Of a stretch of DNA of 64,000 nucleotides, positions 42,383 through 52,322 are shown piece after piece. The DNA is from Mesonia oceanica (GTDB lineage Bacteria; Bacteroidota; Bacteroidia; Flavobacteriales; Flavobacteriaceae): positions 268,988 to 332,987 of the forward strand of contig NZ_CABVMM010000004.1 of assembly GCF_902499555.1 (NCBI RefSeq), in the 5' to 3' direction. Positions within the stretch are counted from its first letter, which is position 1. Each line of letters opens with the position of its first letter. The position numbers were made by a program, and so were the translations under genes. The notes beneath the pieces are model-generated. The model searched no databases. It was given only the letters and a program-made list of their open reading frames with translations, and was not told where the DNA came from.

Positions 42383-43162
42383 TTACATTTTAGCAAAAAG
42401 TTTTTGCATTTTTTCTCTCTCTTCTTCTGCTAATTCTTGATCTACCAAAATTCTACCACTATGCTCATCGGTAATAATTTTCTTTCTTCCAGCTATTTCC
42501 ATTTGCACTTGTGGAGGGATGGTAAAGAAAGAACCTCCTGAAGCTCCTCTTTCAATAGGTACTACAGCAAGACCATTTTTTACATTTTCACGAATACGTG
42601 TATATGCTTTTACCAATCTGTCTTCAATTTCATCTTTGTAGTCGGTAGATTTTGCAATAAGCGATTGTTCTTCTTTTTCAGTCTCGCTTAAAATTTCATT
42701 TAGTTCACCTTTTTTATGATCTAAATGTTTTTTTCTTTCTGTTGAGCGTTCTTGAGTTTGCTCGATTACCTGTTTTTTCTGCTCTATTTGAGCATAAAAT
42801 TCTTTGATATGTTTTTCTGCAAGTTCTATCTCTAATTCTTGGTACTCAATCTCTTTAGAAATTGCATTAAATTCACGGTTGTTACGAACATTTTTTTGTT
42901 GCTCGCCGTATTTTTTTATTTGTGCTTTAGACTCTTCTATTAAATTTTTCTTGTCTTTAATTTTATGATCTAAGCTTTCTAAGTCTGCATTAAGTTTCTC
43001 TAATCGAGTATTTAAACCAGCTACCTCATCTTCTAAGTCTTCTACTTCTAAAGGTAATTCACCTCGCACATTTCTTATCTCGTCTATACGAGAATCGATT
43101 AATTGTAAATCGAACAATGCTCTAAGCTTTTCTTCAACGGTAACCTCTTTTTTCTTTGCCAT
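42383..43162 (-). CDS. Coiled-coil CdsZ/C4-zinc-ribbon family protein lacking zinc cysteines
   Basis: The protein (259 residues from the ATG at 43162) is a long antiparallel coiled coil (about 10-185) followed by the family C-terminal domain. Where relatives have a C4 zinc ribbon, this protein reads GASGGSFFTIPP and TDEHSGRILVDQ, with all zinc cysteines replaced. The in-frame TTG six bases earlier overlaps the upstream stop and was not chosen. The gene starts two bases after nif3, and the two are commonly neighbours in bacteria. Confidence 0.9.
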   Translation of the reverse strand: MAKKKEVTVEEKLRALFDLQLIDSRIDEIRNVRGELPLEVEDLEDEVAGLNTRLEKLNADLESLDHKIKDKKNLIEESKAQIKKYGEQQKNVRNNREFNAISKEIEYQELEIELAEKHIKEFYAQIEQKKQVIEQTQERSTERKKHLDHKKGELNEILSETEKEEQSLIAKSTDYKDEIEDRLVKAYTRIRENVKNGLAVVPIERGASGGSFFTIPPQVQMEIAGRKKIITDEHSGRILVDQELAEEEREKMQKLFAKM

Positions 43163-43164
43163 AA

Positions 43165-44259
43165 TCAACTATATTGAATTGGATTGGTACTTTTTTGTGA
43201 TAAAACGACCGCAAAATTACGGAATTTTTTTGTAAGATAAGAATGTAAAAGATTTTTTGTGTACTGTTCACTCTCGTAATGTCCAATATCTGCTAAAACC
43301 AACTGATTTTCAGCTTGATAAAAATCATGATACTTCAAATCTGCAGTTATATAAATATCTGCTTGTAAAGCTTTTGCGTTAGGAATGGCGAATGCTCCAC
43401 TTCCTCCTAAAACAGCTACTTTTTTTATTTCTTTATTTAATAACTTGGAATGCCTTATTACTTTTAAATGAAATGTTTTCTTTATTCGTTCTAAAAACTC
43501 TACTTCATTTTCTGCTTGGGGTAACTCCCCCATCATTCCTATTCCTATTTGTTGATTTTTATTTTCTAGTGTTGTGATTTCGTAAGCTACTTCTTCATAA
43601 GGATGTGTGGTAAAGAGTGCTTTTAAAACCTTGCTTTCTACATGCCTTGGATAAGTTAAGTGAAGTTGTGTCTCTTCTTCCATATGTAATTTTCCTATTT
43701 CTCCCAAAGTAGGATTGGCCTCTTCATTAGCTTTAAAAGTACCTTTCCCAGAAATATTGAAACTGCAATCATCATAATTACCAATGCTTCCCGCTCCAGC
43801 GTTAAACAAAGCATCTCGCACTTCTTCTACATTTTGATGCGGAACGTGAGCTACTAATTTTTTAATAGTTTGTGGCTGTGGAACCAACACCTGACGATTA
43901 ACAAGCCCTATTTCTTCACAAATTTGATGATTCACCCCTTTAAAAGAATTATCCAACGCGGTATGAATGGCATAAATCGCTATATCATGTTTGATGGCTT
44001 TTAAAATTACTCGCTCGACATAAGATTTCCCTGTTATTTTTTTTAATCCTTTAAAAATAATGGGATGAAAACTTACAATTAGATTACAGTCTTCCTGAAT
44101 GGCTTCTTCTATAGTTTCTTCCAGTGTATCTAAGGTGACTAGAATTCCGGAAACTTCTGCAGTTTTATCGCCTACCAATAAACCTACATTGTCAAAATCT
44201 TCAGCATAAGCTGTTGGAGCCAATTCTTCTAAAGTTGAAATAACTTGATTAATAGTCAT
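43165..44259 (-). CDS. NIF3/GTP cyclohydrolase 1 type 2 homologue
   Basis: The 364-residue protein is a NIF3-family dinuclear-metal protein of the long form, with a PII-like domain inserted (about 130-245). Motifs include EDFDNVGLLVGD, VSFHPIIFKGLKKI, AIHTALDN and the C-terminal DIYITADLKYHDF and LADIGHYESEQ with metal ligands. The cellular role of the family is unresolved. It is divergent from the lipoprotein gene at 44374 and upstream of the coiled-coil gene. Confidence 0.94.
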   Translation of the reverse strand: MTINQVISTLEELAPTAYAEDFDNVGLLVGDKTAEVSGILVTLDTLEETIEEAIQEDCNLIVSFHPIIFKGLKKITGKSYVERVILKAIKHDIAIYAIHTALDNSFKGVNHQICEEIGLVNRQVLVPQPQTIKKLVAHVPHQNVEEVRDALFNAGAGSIGNYDDCSFNISGKGTFKANEEANPTLGEIGKLHMEEETQLHLTYPRHVESKVLKALFTTHPYEEVAYEITTLENKNQQIGIGMMGELPQAENEVEFLERIKKTFHLKVIRHSKLLNKEIKKVAVLGGSGAFAIPNAKALQADIYITADLKYHDFYQAENQLVLADIGHYESEQYTKNLLHSYLTKKFRNFAVVLSQKSTNPIQYS

Positions 44260-44342
44260 TTTTATGATTTTAAATTCTAATTTTCACAAATATGAGAAAA
44301 TGCTTTGTTACTGTTTTAATTTTTTTTGATTAGATTCCTTAT

Positions 44343-44350
44343 TATATTTG
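44343..44350 (+). promoter_or_regulatory. -7 element that fixes the downstream lipoprotein start
   Basis: TATATTTG matches TAnnTTTG exactly. A possible upstream ATG at 44326 precedes this element and could not be on the transcript, so the gene must start at 44374. Confidence 0.65.
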
Positions 44351-44373
44351 TAAGTTATAAACTAAAATTCCAA

Positions 44374-45210
44374 ATGAAAAATTTATTAAGCCTCTTATTT
44401 TCTATCATCCTTTTAACTTCTTGTGGTTCTGATGATGATTCTACCACCCCTTCACAAAGCAAGTCAATTGAAGAATTATTAGAATCTTATGATTTATGGT
44501 ATGTGGAACCCGGCCAGCCTTCTAGTGATTTTGATTTAGGTCAAGATGCCATTACTTTTTCTTTTGTAAATAATGAATTATATGCCAATAAAAATCTAAT
44601 TGGGTTTGATCCCAGCACAACGGGTAGTATAGAAACGACCTATATTGTAGAGCAAGAAGGAAACAATGCTATTATTACTATTGATGATACTAATTTTAAA
44701 GTTTTAGGAATTAGTGATAACTCTCTAAAACTTGTTGACAACTATGACAATACGACTGCCTTTTACATCACAGGATATAACACTAACGAATTTCCTTCAT
44801 TAGATATTCTTTACTATGAAAGAATGCCTCATTTTTTTAATGAATACCAGTTTTGGCAAAAAACACTTACTGAAAATCCCGATGAGAATGACGGAGATTT
44901 TTCTACTATAAATTATGTTGAATTTTTTGGAGGTAGAAGTTTTAGATCTTCTGAAGATGTAGAAGGTTTAACCTATGATGAAATTAATTGGGAAAACCAG
45001 GGGAGCTATAAATTAACTACATCAAATAGTGAAGAAGAACCGATTAGTAATGAATTGATATTTATATATGTTGATTCTAATGGTGTTGTAATTGAAGGGG
45101 CAAATGATACGCTTAAAGTAAATGTTGTAGACGAAAGTAAAATACAATTTTCTGAACCAGGTCTTAATATCAATTATACTTTTGAAGGGACTATTAATAC
45201 TCCTTTTTAA
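44374..45210 (+). CDS. Lipoprotein of unknown function
   Basis: The 278-residue protein begins MKNLLSLLFSIILLTSCGSD, a clear lipoprotein signal with C17, followed by an acidic serine/threonine stretch. The remainder is acidic and beta-rich, with no motif I recognise. The start at 44374 is preferred over 44326 because the signal peptide begins there and the promoter lies between the two. It ends 25 nt before lpxK and may share its transcript. Confidence 0.82.
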   Translation: MKNLLSLLFSIILLTSCGSDDDSTTPSQSKSIEELLESYDLWYVEPGQPSSDFDLGQDAITFSFVNNELYANKNLIGFDPSTTGSIETTYIVEQEGNNAIITIDDTNFKVLGISDNSLKLVDNYDNTTAFYITGYNTNEFPSLDILYYERMPHFFNEYQFWQKTLTENPDENDGDFSTINYVEFFGGRSFRSSEDVEGLTYDEINWENQGSYKLTTSNSEEEPISNELIFIYVDSNGVVIEGANDTLKVNVVDESKIQFSEPGLNINYTFEGTINTPF

Positions 45211-45235
45211 TAAATCAAATAATTTTTAACGATGC

Positions 45236-46234
45236 ATGGCAGTACTCAGAAAATTACTTTTTCCATTTTCTCTGCTTTACGGGTTTATTGTACTGCTACG
45301 AAATAAGCTTTATGACTGGGAATTAAAAAAATCAACCGGTTTTGATGTTCCAGTCATTTGCGTTGGCAATTTAAGCGTGGGGGGCACGGGGAAGTCGCCC
45401 ATGATGGAATATTTGATTAGACTTTTAAAAGAAAAAAAGACTGTCGCTACACTAAGCCGAGGTTACAAAAGGGAAAGCAAAGGATTTTACCTTCTAACCG
45501 GAAATGAAAAAGCAGCGTATGTGGGGGATGAACCTCTTCAGTTTAAAACAAAATTCCCCGGTATTCAAGTGGCTGTCGATGAAGAACGAGTTCGTGGTAT
45601 TGAACAACTTCTTCAATTAAAACAAAAACCAGAAGTTATATTATTAGATGATGCTTTTCAACATAGAAAGGTAAAGCCGAATTTTTCTATTTTACTCACT
45701 ACCTACAATGATTTGTTTATTAATGATTTTATCCTACCTACGGGAAATCTTCGTGAACCTAAAAATGGAGCTAAAAGGGCAAATGTAATCGTGGTGACTA
45801 AATGCGCTCTTGACACTTCTGAAGAAGATATGAAAATACTAAGTAAAAAGCTGAAAGTGAGTACTCATCAGCAAGTTTTCTTCACTTCTATAAGATATCC
45901 CAAGCAAGTTTATAACCTTCAACAAAAAACTTTACCTACAGCAAGTTTAAACGATTTTACTTTAGTTACGGGGATTGCGAATCCTCAACCTTTGCTTAAA
46001 CATTTGGATACACTACAATTAAACTATAAACACCTCAACTTTCCGGATCATTATAATTTTAAAGAGAAAGATATTTCAGCATTAAAAAAGGAAAAGTTAA
46101 TCATTACCACCGAAAAAGACTTTATGCGTTTAAAAAGCAGCTTAAAACCTGAACAGCTTTATTTTCTCCCTATGGAAGTCATTTTTTTAAAAGACGCTCA
46201 GAAATTTGAAGAAGTTATTCTTAAGGTTGTTTAG
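45236..46234 (+). CDS. lpxK: Tetraacyldisaccharide 4'-kinase
   Basis: The 332-residue enzyme phosphorylates the lipid A precursor at the 4' position on the inner membrane. An N-terminal hydrophobic segment (LLFPFSLLYGFIVLL) anchors it, the Walker A loop is VGGTGKSPMMEYL near residue 48, and LLDDAFQHRKV and NLREP motifs follow. Its 3' end overlaps by 14 nt that of the convergent hybrid kinase gene. Confidence 0.96.
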   Translation: MAVLRKLLFPFSLLYGFIVLLRNKLYDWELKKSTGFDVPVICVGNLSVGGTGKSPMMEYLIRLLKEKKTVATLSRGYKRESKGFYLLTGNEKAAYVGDEPLQFKTKFPGIQVAVDEERVRGIEQLLQLKQKPEVILLDDAFQHRKVKPNFSILLTTYNDLFINDFILPTGNLREPKNGAKRANVIVVTKCALDTSEEDMKILSKKLKVSTHQQVFFTSIRYPKQVYNLQQKTLPTASLNDFTLVTGIANPQPLLKHLDTLQLNYKHLNFPDHYNFKEKDISALKKEKLIITTEKDFMRLKSSLKPEQLYFLPMEVIFLKDAQKFEEVILKVV

Positions 46235-48476
46235 GGGAATCTTGGGATAAATTATCGTAAATTTTCTCAAAGAAGAAATCCGTTTTATAAGGCTTTGGGA
46301 TAATATCATTAAAACCATACTTTAAAAATTCTCTTATCTCTTCTGATATACTTACAGCAGTAAGCGCTATTATTGGAGTTTTTATATCGCTTTTTCTTAT
46401 TTCCTTTGTAGCTTCTATACCATCCATAACCGGCATATGAATATCCATTAAAATAATATCATAATTATTTTCTTGGTTAAGTTTCACCGCTTCTTCGCCA
46501 TTATTGGCAATTTCACAGTTTAAACCTTTCTTCTCTAATATCTTACAAGTTATTTTCTGGTTGAGTTTATTATCTTCGACCACTAGGATCTTTTTATCTT
46601 TAAAAACTTCGGTTAAGCTTTTTTTGTTTTTTATGAAATTGTTATCTGATCCATTAGCTTTGGCTAAAACCATATTCTCCGCTTTATCATAAGATATTTT
46701 AAAGAAAAACTTAGAACCTTCCCCTAGCCTACTTTCAAGTTCTATATCGCTATTTAAAAACTTAAGTAAATTTTTAACAATAGGCAAGCCCAATCCTGTT
46801 CCGCCTTGTGGGGAATTCATTTCATTGGTACCTTGGTTAAACTTTTCAAAAATAGCTTTTTGATGTTCTTTTGCTATCCCTTTACCATTATCCTCAACTT
46901 CAAACTGTATAAAAACTTTATAATCGGTTTCCTTTATTAAAGATAGCCTTACCCAAATATCCCCATTATTGGTAAACTTAATTGCATTGGAAATAAGATT
47001 AATCAAAACCTGAGAAAGTTTCACTACATCTCCCCTAAGTAATGAAGGAAGTTTTGAATCTATTTCTAAATGTAAAGAATTGCCATTCTCTTTTGCAGAT
47101 CGCCTTAAAGATTCTACTATACTTTTCAATTTATCTTTTATATCAAAATCGACTTCTACTTTATTCAGCTTATTAGATTCTAATTTATTGATGTCCAGTA
47201 TATTATTTATTAACGAAAGAAGATGTTCTCCAGAATGTTTTAATGATTTTAAATGCTCTTCTTGTTGCGGTGTTGGATTCTCTTTTAATAGTAAATAAGT
47301 CAACCCGGTTACTGCATAAATAGGTGTTCTCAACTCATGAGTGATCGTAGATAAAAACTGTTCTCTGTAACGCATTGCAGTTAATGACTTTTCTCTAGAT
47401 TCTATTAACTCCGAGTTCTTCTGTTTTAATAAGGCATTAGCTTTTGCACGAAGGTTATTGTTTTTATAAAGAGAAACAGTAAATAAGGACAGTATAGCAA
47501 TAAACAGAGCACTTAAAATTATAGTAAGTTGATTGTATTTTATAGATTTTTCTTGCTCTGAATTGGCCAATGATAATTTTGAAATGGTATTTACCGCAGA
47601 CTGTATACTTTGAGAATCTGTAAGCTTATCTTCAGTAAACTGAGCGTTTTGAAAATCTATAATAGAATCTCTAATGGTATTGGAAATATTTAAATAATGA
47701 ATTTGTTCAGGATGATCATTAAGCAATGTATATATATCTACCAATAATTCGGAAGCCCTAAGCTTCTGCATCTCATACTTATTGACATGGGCTTGATAAT
47801 ACACTTTATTGGCAGTAGCCGCAGCGATTTCTAAACTTTTTAAATCTTTAAGTATTTGGGATTTCAAATAATAAATTTCACCAGAAAAATAACTGCTTGG
47901 GTAGTCTTTTATTTTAGCTTCTACATTTTTAACATGCGTTAAAGCTTCTTCTAATTTCTTTTCTTTATATAAAATTTTCGCATAAACAAAATCTCCTATA
48001 AAAGAATGTATGCTTTTCCCATTTTTAATTGCTTCCTGAGATTTTTCATACATTTTTTTAGCTGCCTCAACTTCACCCTTATCTAATAGGATTTTGGTAT
48101 ATAAATAATAACTAAAAGGGAGCAACATTTCATTAAAATCCTTAGCATCATTATTTTCTAAAATATAATTTAATATTTTTTCAGCTTCTTTATTTCTACA
48201 TGCTTTATAAAAAATATCTGCCATATAAAACCTAGAAGATATCCACAACTGTTTATTACCTTCTTTCCTTGCTATCTCTCCGATAAAGGCAAGTCTTTTA
48301 ATAAGCTGAGGATAGTTATAGTATTCGTAGTTCTGATGAATACTATCGATAATAGATTCAAATTCTTTAGTTTCTATTTTTGAAATTTTGGTTGTTTCAC
48401 CTTGAGCTTTCAATGATAATTGAAAACCGATTACAAAAACTATAAAAAATAAAAATCTATTTAATATTAAACTCAT
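46221..48476 (-). CDS. Hybrid histidine kinase with TPR-like sensor and receiver
   Basis: The 751-residue protein has a signal peptide (to about 25), a helical TPR-like periplasmic region (about 30-300), a membrane helix (about 317-337) and a coiled coil. A HisKA domain follows (FLSTITHELRTPIYAVTGL) with the ATPase domain (NLISNAIKFTN, DNGKGIAKEH, GGTGLGLPI). A C-terminal receiver (KILVVEDNKLNQK, DIILMDIHMPVMDG, IPKPYK) completes it. No DNA-binding domain is present, so it must act through a phosphorelay. The ligand is unknown. Confidence 0.93.
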   Translation of the reverse strand: MSLILNRFLFFIVFVIGFQLSLKAQGETTKISKIETKEFESIIDSIHQNYEYYNYPQLIKRLAFIGEIARKEGNKQLWISSRFYMADIFYKACRNKEAEKILNYILENNDAKDFNEMLLPFSYYLYTKILLDKGEVEAAKKMYEKSQEAIKNGKSIHSFIGDFVYAKILYKEKKLEEALTHVKNVEAKIKDYPSSYFSGEIYYLKSQILKDLKSLEIAAATANKVYYQAHVNKYEMQKLRASELLVDIYTLLNDHPEQIHYLNISNTIRDSIIDFQNAQFTEDKLTDSQSIQSAVNTISKLSLANSEQEKSIKYNQLTIILSALFIAILSLFTVSLYKNNNLRAKANALLKQKNSELIESREKSLTAMRYREQFLSTITHELRTPIYAVTGLTYLLLKENPTPQQEEHLKSLKHSGEHLLSLINNILDINKLESNKLNKVEVDFDIKDKLKSIVESLRRSAKENGNSLHLEIDSKLPSLLRGDVVKLSQVLINLISNAIKFTNNGDIWVRLSLIKETDYKVFIQFEVEDNGKGIAKEHQKAIFEKFNQGTNEMNSPQGGTGLGLPIVKNLLKFLNSDIELESRLGEGSKFFFKISYDKAENMVLAKANGSDNNFIKNKKSLTEVFKDKKILVVEDNKLNQKITCKILEKKGLNCEIANNGEEAVKLNQENNYDIILMDIHMPVMDGIEATKEIRKSDIKTPIIALTAVSISEEIREFLKYGFNDIIPKPYKTDFFFEKIYDNLSQDSPKQP

Positions 48477-48488
48477 ATAATTGACGCG

Positions 48489-49493
48489 TTATGAGCCAAC
48501 TAACAAAATTAAATCCAGCAAACGGTTGCTATAGCCCCGTTCATTATCGTACCAACCAATTAGTTTGACTAAATGACCATCGATTACTGAGGTCATCTCG
48601 CTATCAAAGATACAAGAAAAACTATTACCAAGAATATCTACCGATACAATTGGATCTTCATTGTAACTAACGATATTTTTAAACCTTGTTTTTGCTGCTT
48701 TTCTAAAAAGATTATTCACTTCTTCAATAGAAGTTCTTTTTTTAACGTTTAAAGTCATATCCGTTAAAGAACCGTTAGGCACCGGCACTCTAATTCCGCA
48801 ACCTCCAATAACATCAGATAAATCTGGAAAAATCTTCGTTAGTGCTTTTGCTGCTCCAGTTGTAGTAGGCACGATAGATTGCGCTGCAGCCCTCGCCCTT
48901 CTTAAATCTCGATGCGGTTGGTCATGTAGACTTTGATCTGAAGTATAAGAATGAATAGTAGTAATATACGCCTGCTGAACATTTAAAGCTTTATGCACAA
49001 CTTGTAACATGGGGGCCGCATTATTAGTGGTACAAGAAGCATTTGATATAATTTCTTCACTACCATCCAATAAATGATCATTAACACCAAGAACAATCAT
49101 TTTTATGTCATCGTCTACCGGAGGAACGGAAAGTATCACTTTCTTGGCTCCCCCTTTTAAATGACTTTGAAGCTCCTCTTTCTTTTTAAACTTTCCTGTA
49201 GACTCTACAACTAGATCAACTTCAAAATTTTTCCAGTTAATTTCTGAAATATTCGTTTGCTGTGTTAAAGGAAAAGAAACCCCATCTACCAAAATTTGAT
49301 TTTCGCTTGCTTTTACTTCATTAGCTAAAACCCCGTGAATACTATCGTATTTTAATAAATGAGCCAAGGTTTTAGCATCTGCTAAATCATTAATTGCAAC
49401 TACTTCAATCTTTGGGTGATTCAACAAAAGTCTAAACAGACTTCTCCCAATACGGCCAAAACCATTGATAGCAATTCTTATTTTATTTGGCAT
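48489..49493 (-). CDS. gap: Type I glyceraldehyde-3-phosphate dehydrogenase
   Basis: The 334-residue enzyme interconverts glyceraldehyde-3-phosphate and 1,3-bisphosphoglycerate. It shows INGFGRIGRSLFR, the catalytic cysteine in SNASCTTNNAAP, the histidine in TIHSYTSDQ, RRARAAAQSIVPTTTGAAKA and the C-terminal WYDNERGYSNR. Its ATG overlaps the lipA stop by one base, an unexpected pairing of glycolysis and lipoate synthesis. Flavobacteria often carry more than one gap gene, so the main glycolytic role is not certain. Confidence 0.96.
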   Translation of the reverse strand: MPNKIRIAINGFGRIGRSLFRLLLNHPKIEVVAINDLADAKTLAHLLKYDSIHGVLANEVKASENQILVDGVSFPLTQQTNISEINWKNFEVDLVVESTGKFKKKEELQSHLKGGAKKVILSVPPVDDDIKMIVLGVNDHLLDGSEEIISNASCTTNNAAPMLQVVHKALNVQQAYITTIHSYTSDQSLHDQPHRDLRRARAAAQSIVPTTTGAAKALTKIFPDLSDVIGGCGIRVPVPNGSLTDMTLNVKKRTSIEEVNNLFRKAAKTRFKNIVSYNEDPIVSVDILGNSFSCIFDSEMTSVIDGHLVKLIGWYDNERGYSNRLLDLILLVGS

Positions 49494-50365
49494 TAATTTA
49501 TGTGCTTATGTGCTTTGTAAGAAGAACGTACCAAAGCACTACTTTCAACATGTCTAAACCCTAAATCTAGACCTATCTCTTCGTATTTTTTAAATTGATC
49601 TGGTGTTATAAACTGTTGTACCGGTAAGTGTTTTTTACTAGGTTGAAGGTATTGACCAATAGTCACCACATCTACATCTACCGATCGTAAATCATGTAAA
49701 GTTTGAATAACCTCTTCTTCCTTTTCTCCCAAACCAAGCATAATTCCAGACTTGGTTCTGTTAATTCCTTGCTTTTTCAAGTAATCCAAAACCCCTAAAC
49801 TCCTATCGTATTTTGCCTGAATTCTTACTTCTCGGGTCAACCTTCTTACCGTTTCCATATTGTGGGAAACCACTTCTGGAGCAACCTCAACAATACGATC
49901 TATATTTCTTTCTACTCCTTGAAAATCAGGAATTAAAGTTTCTAAGGTTGTATTAGGGTTCATTCTACGAATGGCTTTTACCGTTTCTGCCCAAATAATA
50001 GAACCCATATCTTTTAAATCATCTCGATCTACACTGGTAATTACCGCGTGCTTAATATCCATTAATTTAATGGAGCGCGCTACTTTTTCAGGCTCATCCC
50101 ACTCTACCGTTTCCGGTCTTCCGGTTTTCACTCCGCAAAATCCACAAGAACGGGTACAAACATTTCCCAAAATCATAAAAGTCGCAGTACCTTCACTCCA
50201 ACATTCTCCCATATTAGGGCAACTTCCTGAAGTACATATGGTGTGTAAGTCATACTTATCTACCAACTTTCTAAGGTTCGTATATTTTTTACCGGTAGGT
50301 AGTTTTACACGTAACCATTTAGGTTTTTTCTTTGTTGTTTCGGGTGCTAGAGTTTCTACTGCCAT
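49493..50365 (-). CDS. lipA: Lipoyl synthase
   Basis: The radical-SAM enzyme (290 residues from the chosen start) inserts sulfur into octanoyl chains to make lipoate. It has the auxiliary cluster cysteines in [12 protein letters not shown], the radical-SAM motif CTRSCGFC and the C-terminal [12 protein letters not shown]. The start is placed at 50365 (MAVETLAPE) rather than at the in-frame ATG at 50386, because a -7 element covers that upstream ATG. Confidence 0.96.
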   Translation of the reverse strand: MAVETLAPETTKKKPKWLRVKLPTGKKYTNLRKLVDKYDLHTICTSGSCPNMGECWSEGTATFMILGNVCTRSCGFCGVKTGRPETVEWDEPEKVARSIKLMDIKHAVITSVDRDDLKDMGSIIWAETVKAIRRMNPNTTLETLIPDFQGVERNIDRIVEVAPEVVSHNMETVRRLTREVRIQAKYDRSLGVLDYLKKQGINRTKSGIMLGLGEKEEEVIQTLHDLRSVDVDVVTIGQYLQPSKKHLPVQQFITPDQFKKYEEIGLDLGFRHVESSALVRSSYKAHKHIN

Positions 50366-50383
50366 AACAAAATTTATAAGATT

Positions 50384-50391
50384 CAAAGATA
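50384..50391 (-). promoter_or_regulatory. -7 element of lipA
   Basis: TATCTTTG on the minus strand matches TAnnTTTG exactly and lies 18 nt upstream of the chosen lipA start. It overlaps an alternative ATG at 50386, which therefore cannot be used. Confidence 0.65.
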
Positions 50392-50446
50392 CAAAATAAA
50401 GTCTTGCTAAAAGAACGAAGAATTATAGATTATAAGTATGACAGCA

Positions 50447-50998
50447 CTAAGACTTTTTATCTTGTATAATTTCAGCTAACAGCTTTTTTGCCCTTAATAA
50501 TTTTACTTTTACATTATTAATAGGTTCATCTATTTTTTCTGAAATATCTTTATAACTCATTTCCTGAAAATACCGCAAATGAATCACTTCTTGGTAATGC
50601 GGTTTTAGCTTTTTTATTAAGGCTAAAAGATTAGAAAGGTTTTGTTCTGTAATTAATTTGTCTTCGGCAGAAGGAGTTTCATCTATAAATGTTTTTTCTG
50701 CTTTTTTATCTACCTGTGTAGTTTCAATATTCTTCTTTCTAATAAGGTCGATATGAATATTTTTAGAAATGGCTATTAACCAAGTTTGAAAGTTATATTC
50801 TTCCTTAAAGGTTGCTAACCTATCAAAAGCTTTCGAGAAAGTCTGCACGGTAACTTCTTCAGCCTCATATTCATCTTTAATACGTTTTAACTGAAACCTA
50901 TATACTTGATTCCAATAATTATCCAATAAAAATTTATATGCTTTTTGATTTCCTTTTTTTGCTTTGTCGATTTGTTGAGAGAGCTGTTCAGAAATCAT
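50447..50998 (-). CDS. ECF-type RNA polymerase sigma factor
   Basis: The 183-residue sigma factor (from MISEQLSQQI) has region 2 (YKFLLDNYWNQVYRFQLKRI, FQTWLIAISKNIHIDLIR) and region 4 (LKPHYQEVIHLRYFQEMSYKDISEKID with VKVKLLRAKKLL). The ATG at 50998 is chosen because it overlaps the glycosyltransferase stop in the usual ATGA way; a longer frame would overlap that gene by about 90 nt. No anti-sigma gene is adjacent. Confidence 0.92.
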   Translation of the reverse strand: MISEQLSQQIDKAKKGNQKAYKFLLDNYWNQVYRFQLKRIKDEYEAEEVTVQTFSKAFDRLATFKEEYNFQTWLIAISKNIHIDLIRKKNIETTQVDKKAEKTFIDETPSAEDKLITEQNLSNLLALIKKLKPHYQEVIHLRYFQEMSYKDISEKIDEPINNVKVKLLRAKKLLAEIIQDKKS

Positions 50999-52098
50999 TT
51001 CCAGAATTGAGGTTTTGAGAGCGAATTGAAAATAAAGATAACAAATTGTAATGAAACCAAGCATAAATCTTGCAAAGGTAATAGCCAAAGTAAATCTTTT
51101 TCTTTAAAAACAGAAGCTGCTTTTCCATAAGCAATATACTGAATGGCAAAACGTAAGAGCATCGTCGCCAAAATTAAACGCCAATCATAAAACACTACTA
51201 AAACAAAGCTCAAAACCCAAAACAAAAATTGAGATAAATAGAAAAGTCCTAATTTAAATTGATGGGATTTTTTATAAAATTTTGCTGTTGAAACATGACG
51301 CCTTTTTTGTCGAAACCAAGCTTTCCAAGTTTTCTTTGGCTTGCTATAAGTAAAACTCTCTTCGGAATAAACGATGGAAGTATTTGTTTTATTCGCTACT
51401 TCATTCACAAATAAATCGTCATCACCCGAAAGCAAGTTCATATGTGACACAAAACCTTTATTTTCATAAAAAATATTAGAAGTATAAGCTAAATTCCGAC
51501 CAACTCCCATATAAGGATGTCTGTTTTTTGCTGCTGAAAAATATTGTAATGCGGTTAAAAGGGTTTCAAAACGAATGATTTTATTCAGGAAAGAATTCTT
51601 TACTTTTTCATAAGCTCCATAACCCAATACCAGGTCTTTTTCATGTTGAAAACCTTGCGCCATTTCCTTTAACCATTGATTGCTTTTGGGGTAACAATCA
51701 GCATCGGTAAATAAAAGCTTTTCAAATTTTGCTTTTTTTATACCTAAAGTCAAGGCATATTTTTTATTCCCCCAGAAACGCTCGTTACTTTCTACATTCA
51801 CCACAACTACGCGACTATCCTGAAGCTCAAAATCTTCCATCACCGCTAAGGTTTCATCAGAAGAAGAATCATTAATCAAAATAACCTCAAAATCTGAATA
51901 ATCCTGATTTAAAATATAAGGTAAGTTTTGCTGAAGGTTTTCTGCTTCGTTTTTAGCACAAATAACTATAGAAACCGGTTGGTTAATTCTAACCTGCGGT
52001 GCTTTTTCAACAGAAAAAAGAAACTTAAAAAATGAAATGTAAAATAGTGTATTAATAGTTGCTACTACTAAGAAGCAGTAAAATAATAGTAACAACAT
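50995..52098 (-). CDS. Membrane glycosyltransferase family 2
   Basis: The 367-residue protein has an N-terminal membrane helix, a GT-A glycosyltransferase domain (VSIVICAKNEAENL, LINDSSSDET, LLFTDADCYP, GDDDLFVN, WFRQKRRH), and two or three C-terminal membrane helices. It resembles processive polysaccharide synthases, but the product is unknown. It lies 10 nt after a small exported protein gene and is coupled to the sigma factor gene by a 4-nt overlap. Confidence 0.92.
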   Translation of the reverse strand: MLLLLFYCFLVVATINTLFYISFFKFLFSVEKAPQVRINQPVSIVICAKNEAENLQQNLPYILNQDYSDFEVILINDSSSDETLAVMEDFELQDSRVVVVNVESNERFWGNKKYALTLGIKKAKFEKLLFTDADCYPKSNQWLKEMAQGFQHEKDLVLGYGAYEKVKNSFLNKIIRFETLLTALQYFSAAKNRHPYMGVGRNLAYTSNIFYENKGFVSHMNLLSGDDDLFVNEVANKTNTSIVYSEESFTYSKPKKTWKAWFRQKRRHVSTAKFYKKSHQFKLGLFYLSQFLFWVLSFVLVVFYDWRLILATMLLRFAIQYIAYGKAASVFKEKDLLWLLPLQDLCLVSLQFVIFIFNSLSKPQFWK

Positions 52099-52108
52099 GC
52101 GCCCTTAA

Positions 52109-52318
52109 TTAAGCTTTACTTTTAGAATCATTGCTACAATCTCCCATTTCTTCAGGCATTTTACCACAAAAACTACATGGCTCGCCATCTTTATTTAAAT
52201 AGGGATTTTGGCTTGCGCAAGTTCCTGCAAATTTTCCGTCTTTCTTTGCCCAAATTTTAATAGCAATTCCTGCAAAAGCAAGTGCTAACAATCCTATGGT
52301 AATCAATAATAATTTCAT
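52109..52318 (-). CDS. Small cysteine-bearing membrane-anchored protein
   Basis: The 69-residue protein starts MKLLLITIGLLALAFAGIAI, a membrane anchor, and then has CASQNPYL, CSFCGK and GDC, four cysteines that could bind metal. The ATG at 52318 is chosen because a -7 element sits directly before it; a longer frame to 52366 begins upstream of the promoter. Small proteins of this type are common and uncharacterised in flavobacteria. Confidence 0.8.
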   Translation of the reverse strand: MKLLLITIGLLALAFAGIAIKIWAKKDGKFAGTCASQNPYLNKDGEPCSFCGKMPEEMGDCSNDSKSKA

Positions 52319-52322
52319 ACTG

